Below are positions 17,825 through 27,305 of a stretch of 64,000 nt of DNA, piece by piece; the first letter of the stretch is position 1; each line of letters begins with the position of its first letter. Source of the stretch: MED-G105 sp039025235 (GTDB taxonomy: Bacteria > Pseudomonadota > Alphaproteobacteria > Caulobacterales > Parvularculaceae); the NCBI GenBank assembly GCA_039025235.1, contig JBCCOS010000008.1, positions 124,001 through 188,000 of the forward strand. The letters are read 5' to 3'. The position numbers were made by a program, and so were the translations under genes. The notes beneath the pieces were generated by a model, which saw nothing but the letters and a program-made list of their open reading frames with translations, was not told the origin of the DNA and searched no databases.

Positions 17825-19162
17825 TTAAGACATGCGTTCGCTGCCCATTCGAGCATTAACCCGCCAGTGATTAGGGGTAATCCCCACGGTTTCTTTTTTG
17901 TCTTTGTACCCAGGAATTGCAGCGCTTGCCGCTACAAGCGCAATGATGATCCAATACCCGTCCCACATTTCAAGCGAAACGGACGCACCGCCTAATCCAA
18001 ATGCAACGAGCGATATCTGAGCGAAGTAACCAAACCGCCGAGCCCAAAGGGGGTGCGCTTTATGATCGAGCGCCGCAAACCTTCCTTTAACTGGTTCTCT
18101 AGCAAGGCTTGTTGAGGTTAAAAACGCCACTGCGAAAATAGAAAGATATATTGCAAGAGCTAAGAAGCCGGCGCCGCCGAGAATTTCAAAATAAATTGAA
18201 TGTGCAGCAATGGCAGAGTCTGCACGTTCAGGACTGATTTCTCGAGCGACCACATCCGGCTCATAAGCGACGCGTAATCCAGCACCTGTAAATGGGTTTT
18301 GTTTTGCGAGCTCCCAATTATTCTGCCAAGAAAGGACACGACCCATAAAGCTCTCATCCTGCGTCGCAGTTTGTATGGAGTTCATGCGATCCATCCATTT
18401 TGATGGCATGAATGCAATTGCCGGTGGGATCATGAGCGCTAAGGCTGCTGTAATTGCGATCTTATGTTTTGATTGCAGCCAGAGAAATCCAGCAAACGCG
18501 ACTAGTGACACAAACGCGCCGCGAGAGTGAGTGCCAATAATGGCTAAGACACAAAGACCGACGAGAACAGCAAGACCGTGCTTCACCAGCGCAACAGAGC
18601 TTTGTCCGCGTAAATACAAAATCATGGGAAGAATGCTAACCAGTGCAATCCCCATATGATTATTATCTTCTAAAATTGCTTTGGTGACACCCTGAACGCG
18701 ATATTCGCCTAAGGTAACGAGCGTAAACAATGCTCCTTTCGCGCCAAAATAACCAATCGAAATAACAAGCATCCAAACCAGCGCATTAACGCGCAGTTTT
18801 GTCGTTGCTGTAAGTGATATCAAAATGATAAAAATCAGTGTCTTGAAAAAACGATCAAAATACTCGCCAGAAACCTCCGGCGCGAGAGAAAATAATTGGG
18901 AGAAATAAAGAAGAAGGGCAAAAATAACCAGTAAGACTGAAATTGGAGTAATGCGCACACGCTGGAATTCGCCATGGGCAAAGCAGGAGGCGATTGTTCC
19001 TGCTGCGATGATGGCGTTGAGAGGAATCCCGTAGACGCCGTAAGCCATGAGGTGCGGGGTCATTAAGGAAAACCACGCCCATAATAAAATTCCTGCAAAA
19101 GGATGCCGAAAAGCCGCCAGTAAGCTTAAGACGATAACAGTTAATATGAGTACGTCGCGCAT
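17825..19162 (-). CDS. Putative O-glycosylation ligase, exosortase A system-associated (Wzy/WaaL-like)
   Basis: A 445-residue polytopic inner-membrane protein (about 10-12 segments) of the O-antigen ligase/polymerase superfamily. The N-terminus (RHPFAGILLWAWFSLMTPH), the central THSRGAFVSL, the loop with ESFMGRVLSWQNNWELAKQN and GAG, and AHSIYFEILGGAGF closely follow the subfamily annotated as exosortase-A-associated O-glycosylation ligase. The large periplasmic loop with SMGR and AHSIY carries the expected catalytic Arg and His. It should transfer or polymerise lipid-linked glycans. No exosortase, PEP-CTERM protein or glycan operon is in the window; the gene stands alone between two tRNA-Arg genes. 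Confidence 0.8.
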   Translation of the reverse strand: MRDVLILTVIVLSLLAAFRHPFAGILLWAWFSLMTPHLMAYGVYGIPLNAIIAAGTIASCFAHGEFQRVRITPISVLLVIFALLLYFSQLFSLAPEVSGEYFDRFFKTLIFIILISLTATTKLRVNALVWMLVISIGYFGAKGALFTLVTLGEYRVQGVTKAILEDNNHMGIALVSILPMILYLRGQSSVALVKHGLAVLVGLCVLAIIGTHSRGAFVSLVAFAGFLWLQSKHKIAITAALALMIPPAIAFMPSKWMDRMNSIQTATQDESFMGRVLSWQNNWELAKQNPFTGAGLRVAYEPDVVAREISPERADSAIAAHSIYFEILGGAGFLALAIYLSIFAVAFLTSTSLAREPVKGRFAALDHKAHPLWARRFGYFAQISLVAFGLGGASVSLEMWDGYWIIIALVAASAAIPGYKDKKETVGITPNHWRVNARMGSERMS

Positions 19163-19575
19163 AGGGTTAGTGCTTTTTCCAACGCTAAAATAATACCGAT
19201 TTGGCTTTTTGACGACCTATTTCGAGACAGAATCCAACGGTGCCCTTCAGGTAGCCTAGGCTCTGACCATCAAATATCAGAACCACATAGGGGAAATTGC
19301 AAATGCTAGACCTGTTAATATTTACCCTGTTAACCTTCACTATGTCATGCCTGTCCTGATCAACAAACTTCGAACTTTGCCGCTAAAGACCGCGACGGGA
19401 GTCCAGGTGGCAAGCCCGCCCGGCCGGAGGCGCTGCGCGCCGCGAGGCAAATAATTGCTGAGATGGAGGAAGCTTGTTCGAACCCGAAGGCGTCAAATGC
19501 GCGATGGCGGGTCGCTCGGTCTGAGTGCGCCGTCGGAGATGATCGCGAAGCGATCTATCGTGAGATACTGACCGC
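19163..19575. other. GC-rich intergenic patch next to tRNA-Arg (CCT)
   Basis: About 410 bases. Roughly 19395-19570 is clearly richer in G and C than the surroundings and contains GCCCGGCCGG and a small hairpin GATCGC-GAA-GCGATC near 19545. It lies directly at the 3' end of the minus-strand tRNA-Arg, the usual position of integrated-element remnants. Open frames across it do not resemble a protein I know. Confidence 0.4.
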
Positions 19576-19652
19576 TGGCGACCCCGAGAGGATTCGAACC
19601 TCTGACCTCCAGATTAGGAATCTGCCGCTCTATCCTGCTGAGCTACGGGGCC
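19576..19652 (-). tRNA. tRNA-Arg (CCT)
   Basis: On the minus strand: acceptor GGCCCCG pairs with CGGGGTC (one G-T), anticodon arm CAGAT / ATCTG encloses TCCTAA-type loop with anticodon CCT (reads AGG), T arm GAGG-TTCGAAT-CCTC, encoded CCA. The plus-strand open frame that crosses it is a well-known annotation artefact. Confidence 0.96.
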
Positions 19653-20165
19653 AAATTTCAGTTGGGGGGGCTTTACAACACTTATCCGAGGCTTTCGTCT
19701 ACCGATATTTTATTGCCTTCAAATTTTGAAGCGTAGATAATGTGATCCGTTCTTACCAAGGCAAATAACAGTCGGATTCATTGATCGCATCCCAAGAAAG
19801 ACTTTAGGGTCTAACCCGTCAAGTGTGCATGCCGCTGGGTTGCCATTTTCACTTCAAACTGTGGACACGGTTGATAAGTAGCAAGAAAATCAACGTGGAG
19901 GACCGGCATTTCAAAATGGTGTATCCCATGAATTACAACTGCGGGTTTTTGATTTTGCCCTATAGCGTTGTATCATTTTAGAGACTGAAAGATGACGGTG
20001 CCCGCCCTTCAAGACAGTCGGGGCAATGGGGTGTCATTGGTGACGGGGTAAACAAATTTTGTGTGCAAAAGTCGGAAATCTGTTGATCGTATCGAAACTT
20101 TCTTTCGATCCTCACATTCTGAAAATTTGCCGGAATATAGATGAATATGAAAATAGGTGAATACC
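19653..20165. other. Intergenic region before the alpha-2-macroglobulin gene
   Basis: About 510 bases between the divergent tRNA-Arg and the macroglobulin gene. Both promoters must lie here. Frames seen on the minus strand overlap the macroglobulin start and have no support. I see no RNA gene. Confidence 0.35.
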
Positions 20166-23100
20166 ATGGCGCGTAACAATGCCATTTTCGTGACCGCAGG
20201 GATCCTTGCAGCGTTCGCCGTTGGGTTGATACTGGGACAAAATATTGACCGTGGATCTGCTGACATCCGTGATAGTGCTGGCAACTCGCTCGTGTCACCA
20301 GATGTTCGGCGTGCGAATGATGCACCACGGCGAAGCTTTCAAGAGGTCCGTCCATCGAATGCACCAAGGCCTTCTTCAGACGTCCCAGCGGGCTTGCAAT
20401 TTGACCGTCTACGGCTTGAGACGAATACCGCTACACCAAAGGCATGTCTGCAATTTACAAAGCCACTTATCACCGATGGTTCTGTAAATTACGGCGATTT
20501 CGTTCGTATGACGCCGAATGAAAAACCTGCTGTTTCTGTCAACGGCTCAAGTCTTTGTCTCTCCGGCTTAGCGTTTAACAAAGAGTATCAGGCACGTCTT
20601 CGCAAAGGCTTACCGAGTCGTGATGGTGAAACCCTCGACCAGGCGACAACTGTTACAATCGCGTTTGGAGATAAGCCCGCCTATATAGGGTTTTCCGGGG
20701 ATGGTGTCATTTTGCCAAGGTTTGAAGCCGATGGGCTCGGCCTACAAACCGTCAATGTCGATGAAATTGAAATATCAATACGCCGAGTATCCGACCGTTC
20801 TTTAGCGCAAAAGAGTATCGCCTCAGGGGGATCGTTCGGAGAAGACGATTATTATTACGTCTACAGTAATGAAGATGGCGAAGACACTGGTGTAGAAATA
20901 CACACGAGCAGGCTTACCGTCGAGGCAACACCAAATGAAACAATAACAACAGTCTTCTCTTTGGGCGCTGCACTACCGGACCTGAAACCGGGCGCGTACT
21001 TTATCCGCGTGCGAGATGTATCGCCAGGTGCAGATACGCGGCGACCAGCGCAAGCTTGGCGTTGGGTGCTGTTTACCGATCTTGCCTTAACGAGCTATTC
21101 CAGCAGCGAAGCATTAGACATTATTGTGCGCTCTTTGGATACAGGTCGACCAAAAGCTGGTGTTGATCTTCAATTGATTGCCGAAAATAATGATATTCTT
21201 GCAACAATAACAACAAATACAGACGGTAAGGCACGTTTCAAAAAAGAGGTTATTTCTGGCAAAGCGCCCCTGACGCCGAGAATGGTGATGGCCTATGGTC
21301 CGCAGGAAGATTTTGCTGCTTTGGATCTGCGCCGCGCACCACTCGACCTTTCTGATCGCAATATCGACGGACGCGTCTCTGGATCACTTATCGATGCCTA
21401 TATTTATTTTGATCGAGGAATCTATCGCCCTGGCGAGCCCGTTCGAATTTCAGGCCTTCTCCGAGACTCAACAGGGCGTTCGCTAGAACGACCAGTTACG
21501 CTCATCGTGAAACGGCCAAATGGCGTGGAAGCCTATCGTTCACGCCTTGACCAACTTGCCGTTGGTGGTTTCTCCCTAACATACGACACGCCATCTTCTG
21601 CACCGAGGGGGGTTTGGTCCGTTGTTCTCGAAGCCGATGGCGCAGGGACAGTAACGTCAGAGACATTTTCTGTTGAAGATTTTGTCCCGCAACGACTTGA
21701 AGTCAGTCTTGATGCGGATGAAAGCGAACCGCTGCGCGGCGTAGACCAGCGCAACGTAGGTGTCGATGCGCGTTTTCTTTATGGTGCGCCCGCAACAAAT
21801 CTAAAGGTCGAGGGCGAGATGCGTTTGCGTGTTGACCCCAGTCCATTCCAACAGTTCCGTGACTACCGTTTTGGTCCAGCCGATAACAGTTTCCGAGAGC
21901 GTTTTGTAAAATTAGATAGCGTTGAGACGGATCAAAATGGGGAAGCATCACTAAATATTCAGCTGAATAACGTCGCCCCAAAATATGCTGCTCCATTACG
22001 CGCCGATCTTGTCGTTGGTGTGGTTGAGCCTGGCGGACGTGTGGTTCGCGAGAGCGCGCGATTGCCGGTTCGTCCCCTAGACTCATATGTCGGTTTGAAG
22101 TTGGCAGACGGCGGCAATGGCGTCGGGCAGGACAAGCCGGTAGAACTCAATGTGGTCTCAATCGATTGGCGTGGTAACACGACAGCAACTGAGCTGGAGT
22201 GGCGTTTAGTTGAAGAAGATTATTGGTTCGAATGGTACCGAGCCCGCGGACAATGGCGATGGCGACGATCCTACAAAGATGTCTTAATTGGTGAAGGGCG
22301 TTTTCAGACGACTAAAGAAAAGCCCGCGAAATTGCGGCAACGACTCAACCCAGGATCTTATCGTCTGTCCGCTGTTGATCCGAATAGTGGTGCAAAAACA
22401 GATCTCAGATTCTATGTCGGTTGGCGGTCCTATGCCGCGGGCGCGCAAGCGCCTGATCAAGCGCAGCTAAGCGTATCTGGTGATGCCGTGATCCCCGGTG
22501 CGAGAGCCCGTCTTATCATTGACCCTCCTTATGCCGGTGAAGCAATCGTCACTGTTGCAACTGACAAAATTGAACTCGTAAAGCGAATGAAGGTCGATAC
22601 CGGCGGACAGGAGATCATTATAGAAACAGACCCATCTTGGGGGGCTGGCTTTTATGTCATGGCGACGATTGTGACGCCGCGGGACGCAGTCGATCGGCCC
22701 GTTCCGCGCCGAGCCATAGGAGTCACTTATGTGCCGTTTGACATGAGCGAAAGAACCCTAAGCGTTAATGTTGGAGCCCCTCCTTTAATGCGTCCGGGGC
22801 GGCAGATTGAACTTCCAATAACGATTCAGGGGGCCAACCGCGGTGAAGATATAAGGGTCACACTTGCCGCCGTCGATGAAGGAATATTGCGCCTCACAAA
22901 ATTTAAATCGCCTGACCCGGTCAAGTATTTCTACGGCAAAAAGCGTTTAGGTGTTGATATCAGGGATGATTATGGGCGTGTGTTGGATCCAAATCTCGGC
23001 GCAGCATCACGTTTCGGTGGTGATCAAATCGGCGGTGAAGGCCTCAGCGTTGTACCAATAAAGTCCGTCGCCCTATTTTCTGGACTCGTTCGTCTCAATA

Positions 23101-25115
23101 AAGATGGGCGCGCGACTGTGCCTATTACCGTGCCAGACTTTAATGGAGAACTGCGGCTTATGGCCGTCGCTTGGAGTCAGGACAAACTCGGCTCAAAAGC
23201 TCAAGCGATGACTGTCCGCGATCCTGTTCCAGCACTTTTATCCCTACCAAGATTTCTTGCCCCAGGTGATGAAGCATCAGCCACTCTTTTGATCGATAAT
23301 GTTGATGGAGACAACGGCGATTATAGCGTTGCAATCAGCGGGACCGGTCCAGTTTCAGCAGATGCAAACCGCGTCATTTCGCTCAATAAATCTGAACAGC
23401 GCAGCGCTTTGCTCCCCATCGATGCTGGTGAAATCGGTATTGGGTCTGTCGATTTATCAGTCGACGGGCCCAACGGTTTTTCGGTGGAACGGTCTTACCC
23501 TGTCGAAATACGCTCGCCATTTCAACCGGTGACACGTGTCTCTAGTCAACGCCTATTGGCCGGCGAAAGCCTTCAACTGGACACGGCAGTGACCGCAGGA
23601 CTTTATCCTCGGTCCGCTGAAATATCGGTTTCTTTTTCGCCATTGCGAGGCATCGAGCCAGGACCGTTGCTCGATTCACTGTATCGGTATCCTTATGGCT
23701 GCTCGGAACAATTAACCAGCTCTGCGCTACCACTTCTGTATTCGGATATTCTTGGTGCCGCAGCTGGGCGGGGGCCAGAGTTTGTATTGCGCCCGCGCAT
23801 TCAGTCGGCCATCAATACGCTGCTTGACCGGCAAAGCCCCGATGGTGCTTTTGGTCTCTGGCGAGTTGGTGATGCTGGCGCCACGGGTTGGCTTGGCGCC
23901 TATGTGACAGACTTCTTGATCCGTGCAAAAGGCGAGGGGTATGGCGTACCTGAGAGCGCTTTAACACTCGCTTACGAAGCACTTAGCAAAGTCGCGCGGA
24001 CAGATCGATTTAGTTATGTCAATTATCAACGTCGAGCGTATGAGGGACGCTGGTCTAATGATAGTACTGATCAGTTACGGAAACGATCAGCGGCGTATGC
24101 GCTCTATGTGTTAGCGAAAGCTGGACGGACCGACCTATCAGATCTTCGGTATTTCCATGATGCTTTACTGGACAAAACAAATAGTCCTTTAGCCAAAGCA
24201 CACATCGGTGCGGCGCTCGCCATCATGGGCGATATAGCCCGCGCGCAAAGCGCCTTTAATCAAGCCGATGCAGCGATCGGATGGGACAATACCGGCGATT
24301 ATTATCAAACACCGCTTCGTGATGTTGCTGGCATTTTAGCATTATTGTCTGAGGTTGGTGATAATGCTCGTGCCACGTCCCTTTCGGATAAGTTAGTCGC
24401 GCTTATGCGTGAACCGAACAATCTGCATACACAGGAAAAGGCATTCATTCTGGTGGCGGCGCAAGCCTTGTTGAGAGAAGCTGGCGAAACACTTGTTACC
24501 GTTAATGGTCGCGCGATTGCAGGAGAGGGTGCATCGCGTCGTTTCTTAGCGTCTTCTGACGGTTTGGCTGAAGGACTGTTATTTGAGAATAAAAGTGAAG
24601 GCCCGATTTACGCATCAGTATCGTCATATGGCTTCCCCACCACAGCACCAGCAACAATTGCCAATGGCTATACTATCCAAAAACGCATTTTAACCCGCGA
24701 TGGCACAGTTGCTGACATGACTAATGCTAAGCAAAATGATCGCTTTGTCATTGTCATTTCCGGCGAGTCTTTAGAGGAAAGACTAAATCCGTCGGTACTC
24801 GTTGATTATCTACCGGCAGGCCTTGAAATTGAATCGATATTAAAGCCTGAGGATGGATCATCAAAATCACGCGTTGGCCCTTATCCGTGGCTTACAGGGA
24901 TTTCGAGATTAAAGATTTCTGAAGCGCGCGATGATCGGTTTGTCGGTGCCCTTGACCTACGACGTGAAAAATTCACCGTCGCTTATCTTGTTCGTGCAGT
25001 AACGCCAGGGAACTATGCTTTACCCGGCGCTGTCATTGAAGATATGTATCGGCCAGGCGTAACGGCACGAACGCAAGCAACCCGTCGAATTGTAATCAGT
25101 GCGGCTCAGGAATAA
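20166..25115 (+). CDS. Alpha-2-macroglobulin family protein (YfhM-like)
   Basis: Bacterial alpha-2-macroglobulins trap proteases in the periplasm and usually partner with PBP1C. At 1649 aa the length is normal. An N-terminal membrane anchor (IFVTAGILAAFAVGLILG, no lipobox Cys, unlike the lipoprotein form of E. coli) is followed by macroglobulin MG domains, the A2M domain around LAAVDEGILRLT, and the thioester motif YGCSEQ with Cys1179 and Gln1182 intact, then the alpha/alpha-toroid thioester domain (QSPDGAFGLW) and a C-terminal receptor-binding-like domain. The start at 20166 is chosen over a GTG three codons upstream. The gene is six bases from pbpC, the arrangement seen for yfhM-pbpC in many proteobacteria. 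Confidence 0.95.
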   Translation: MARNNAIFVTAGILAAFAVGLILGQNIDRGSADIRDSAGNSLVSPDVRRANDAPRRSFQEVRPSNAPRPSSDVPAGLQFDRLRLETNTATPKACLQFTKPLITDGSVNYGDFVRMTPNEKPAVSVNGSSLCLSGLAFNKEYQARLRKGLPSRDGETLDQATTVTIAFGDKPAYIGFSGDGVILPRFEADGLGLQTVNVDEIEISIRRVSDRSLAQKSIASGGSFGEDDYYYVYSNEDGEDTGVEIHTSRLTVEATPNETITTVFSLGAALPDLKPGAYFIRVRDVSPGADTRRPAQAWRWVLFTDLALTSYSSSEALDIIVRSLDTGRPKAGVDLQLIAENNDILATITTNTDGKARFKKEVISGKAPLTPRMVMAYGPQEDFAALDLRRAPLDLSDRNIDGRVSGSLIDAYIYFDRGIYRPGEPVRISGLLRDSTGRSLERPVTLIVKRPNGVEAYRSRLDQLAVGGFSLTYDTPSSAPRGVWSVVLEADGAGTVTSETFSVEDFVPQRLEVSLDADESEPLRGVDQRNVGVDARFLYGAPATNLKVEGEMRLRVDPSPFQQFRDYRFGPADNSFRERFVKLDSVETDQNGEASLNIQLNNVAPKYAAPLRADLVVGVVEPGGRVVRESARLPVRPLDSYVGLKLADGGNGVGQDKPVELNVVSIDWRGNTTATELEWRLVEEDYWFEWYRARGQWRWRRSYKDVLIGEGRFQTTKEKPAKLRQRLNPGSYRLSAVDPNSGAKTDLRFYVGWRSYAAGAQAPDQAQLSVSGDAVIPGARARLIIDPPYAGEAIVTVATDKIELVKRMKVDTGGQEIIIETDPSWGAGFYVMATIVTPRDAVDRPVPRRAIGVTYVPFDMSERTLSVNVGAPPLMRPGRQIELPITIQGANRGEDIRVTLAAVDEGILRLTKFKSPDPVKYFYGKKRLGVDIRDDYGRVLDPNLGAASRFGGDQIGGEGLSVVPIKSVALFSGLVRLNKDGRATVPITVPDFNGELRLMAVAWSQDKLGSKAQAMTVRDPVPALLSLPRFLAPGDEASATLLIDNVDGDNGDYSVAISGTGPVSADANRVISLNKSEQRSALLPIDAGEIGIGSVDLSVDGPNGFSVERSYPVEIRSPFQPVTRVSSQRLLAGESLQLDTAVTAGLYPRSAEISVSFSPLRGIEPGPLLDSLYRYPYGCSEQLTSSALPLLYSDILGAAAGRGPEFVLRPRIQSAINTLLDRQSPDGAFGLWRVGDAGATGWLGAYVTDFLIRAKGEGYGVPESALTLAYEALSKVARTDRFSYVNYQRRAYEGRWSNDSTDQLRKRSAAYALYVLAKAGRTDLSDLRYFHDALLDKTNSPLAKAHIGAALAIMGDIARAQSAFNQADAAIGWDNTGDYYQTPLRDVAGILALLSEVGDNARATSLSDKLVALMREPNNLHTQEKAFILVAAQALLREAGETLVTVNGRAIAGEGASRRFLASSDGLAEGLLFENKSEGPIYASVSSYGFPTTAPATIANGYTIQKRILTRDGTVADMTNAKQNDRFVIVISGESLEERLNPSVLVDYLPAGLEIESILKPEDGSSKSRVGPYPWLTGISRLKISEARDDRFVGALDLRREKFTVAYLVRAVTPGNYALPGAVIEDMYRPGVTARTQATRRIVISAAQE

Positions 25116-25121
25116 TTTTCT

Positions 25122-27305
25122 GTGCAAGCGGTGCCGTCGACAATAGTAAAATACGTATCAAGAATGGTTCGCCCTTTGCCTTTCAAGGGCCGTCGAACAA
25201 TAAAAATATTTCTTACGTTATGTGTTAGTATTCTCTTTGTACTCACCGCCGATGCTCTTTTCCCGCCACCCATCCATCTAGCAAAAGATCGAGCCGTTAT
25301 CGTCACGGATCGAAACGGCGAATGGCTGCATGCTTTTGCAACGAAAGATGGACGATGGCGTTTCACAACAGCGCTAAACTCAGTCGATGGCGACTTTATA
25401 AAGCGTTTATTGATCATCGAAGATAAGCGTTTTTTCCAGCATAAAGGTGTTGATCCCATCGCCTTGGCGCGGGCAATGAAAAACTCTCTATCTCAAGGGC
25501 GGTTCGTCTCGGGAGCTTCAACCATAACGATGCAAACCGCGCGTTTGTTAGAGCCAAAACCACGGACAATACGATCAAAGTTTATTGAAATGGTGCGGGC
25601 ACTTCAAATCGAACGTCGTTTGTCAAAAAAGGAAATATTGGCACTGTACCTCACTTTGGCGCCGTATGGAGGGAATATTGAAGGTGTCCGCGCAGCGAGC
25701 TTGCTATATTTTGGGAAAGAACCCTCATCTTTGACACTCTCGGAGCAAGCATTGCTTATTGCTCTTCCGCAAGCTCCAGAGGCGCGGCGGCCTGATAGAA
25801 AAACGAATGGCGCGAACCATGCTCGAAATCTAGTCCTGTCAAAGTTGATGATGGCCGATGAGGTCAGTGTAGAAAAAGTAGTGTTGGCTCGTGCAGCTGC
25901 AATTCCGAACAAGCGGTCTTATTTTCGTAATAATGGATACCATGTTAGCCGGAGAGCAAAATTTATCCGTGAGCAATCGGATGGATTTACACAACATGTA
26001 TCGGACATATTAACCAGTCTTGATGTTCGTATACAAACCGCTACTCACGATGTCGTTCATAGACATATCATGAATAGGCCTCAAGAGGAAAATGCGGCAG
26101 TAATTATTCTTCATGTTCCAACAGGCGAGGTGATCGCCAGTGTTGGGTCGGCCGGCCTTGATCGACCCGGTGGATGGATTGATTTAACACGCGCCATTCG
26201 ATCACCCGGATCTCTTCTCAAGCCATTTGTGTACGGTATAGCATTTGATGACGGTGTGCTGGCACCTGATACCGTTTTAGCTGATACGCCAACGACATTC
26301 GGCGCCTATAGCCCTGAAAACTTCGACCGGCAATATCGAGGAGAGGTGAGGGTTCGTGAAGCCCTCCAACACTCTTTAAATATCCCAGCGGTCAAAGCGC
26401 TCGATCAAATTGGCGCTGAACGGTTTAACGCTGTTCTTGAAAATGCAGGCGCGGCGTTAGTTTTGCCGCAGCGATCAAAGTTTCAAGGGGCCGGATTACC
26501 ATTGGCCTTGGGCGGTGTCGGCTTTCGCTTAGTTGACGCGGTAAGACTTTATGGTGGTTTACAAAATGACGGCGTTGTCCAACCGCTTCGGTATTTTCCG
26601 ATTAGCGTTGACGCCCAGCATATTGAAAAACATGGGACGCCGCAGAATACCTACCGACTTTTATCATCACAAAGCGCGCGTGCTGTTACTGAAATTCTAA
26701 GAAATGGTCCAAGTTTAGAGGGCCGTGTTCCAACGCAACTTGTGGAAGGCGCGCCAGAAATCGCATTTAAAACTGGTACGTCGTATGGCTATCGCGATGC
26801 GTGGGCTGCTGGTGTCGCTGGCAAATATGCCATCGCGGTTTGGACGGGAAGACCAGACGGAGCGCCAAGGCCCGGTCGTACCGGCCGTAAAGCTGCGGCG
26901 CCTCTTTTATTTAGCTTATTTGATCAGTTAGGAAACCTATCCCCTAATGCCGTTTTAGCAACTAATCTGGCATCGAATGACCAGGAGCAATTGTTAGAGG
27001 GACTCCCTTTTTCCACTGACGCGCTTCTTCACTTCAATAAAGCAATTGAGCCCGAAACACAGCAGGTGAGGATCACCTTCCCGCTCGACGGTTCGGAGTT
27101 GTTTTCTTCAGGGGAGCGAGGTTACGCACTCTCAGCAACTGGCGGTCATTTGCCATATCGTTGGTATGTCGATGGCCAGCAGTTAGACAGTATGACGAAC
27201 GCGCGTCTGTGGACGCCTACTTCGGAGGGCTTTTATAATTTGATGGTTGTTGATTCAAAAGGCGATAGCAATGAAATTAGCGTCAGGGTCCTTCAATCAC
27301 TATAG
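25122..27305 (+). CDS. pbpC: Penicillin-binding protein 1C
   Basis: A bifunctional murein synthase of the PBP1C class. Order: short cytoplasmic basic tail, one membrane segment (IFLTLCVSILFVLTADALF), glycosyltransferase GT51 domain with catalytic Glu100 in IIEDKRFFQHKG, transpeptidase domain with SxxK (Ser364-Leu-Leu-Lys), SLN and KTGTSYG motifs all intact, and a C-terminal BiPBP-type beta domain (PLDGSELF, LPYRWYVDGQ). At 727 aa it is slightly shorter than E. coli PBP1C (770). The GTG at 25122 gives the track-length protein; an ATG at 25164 is equally possible. It is cotranscribed with the upstream macroglobulin gene and abuts the next gene. Confidence 0.95.
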   Translation: MQAVPSTIVKYVSRMVRPLPFKGRRTIKIFLTLCVSILFVLTADALFPPPIHLAKDRAVIVTDRNGEWLHAFATKDGRWRFTTALNSVDGDFIKRLLIIEDKRFFQHKGVDPIALARAMKNSLSQGRFVSGASTITMQTARLLEPKPRTIRSKFIEMVRALQIERRLSKKEILALYLTLAPYGGNIEGVRAASLLYFGKEPSSLTLSEQALLIALPQAPEARRPDRKTNGANHARNLVLSKLMMADEVSVEKVVLARAAAIPNKRSYFRNNGYHVSRRAKFIREQSDGFTQHVSDILTSLDVRIQTATHDVVHRHIMNRPQEENAAVIILHVPTGEVIASVGSAGLDRPGGWIDLTRAIRSPGSLLKPFVYGIAFDDGVLAPDTVLADTPTTFGAYSPENFDRQYRGEVRVREALQHSLNIPAVKALDQIGAERFNAVLENAGAALVLPQRSKFQGAGLPLALGGVGFRLVDAVRLYGGLQNDGVVQPLRYFPISVDAQHIEKHGTPQNTYRLLSSQSARAVTEILRNGPSLEGRVPTQLVEGAPEIAFKTGTSYGYRDAWAAGVAGKYAIAVWTGRPDGAPRPGRTGRKAAAPLLFSLFDQLGNLSPNAVLATNLASNDQEQLLEGLPFSTDALLHFNKAIEPETQQVRITFPLDGSELFSSGERGYALSATGGHLPYRWYVDGQQLDSMTNARLWTPTSEGFYNLMVVDSKGDSNEISVRVLQSL

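Noticed and set aside
19463..19729. 88-codon open frame crossing the tRNA-Arg (CCT) gene on the opposite strand
   Set aside because: The C-terminal DPERIRTSDLQIRNLPLYPAELRG-like text is the translated complement of a tRNA, a known annotation artefact.
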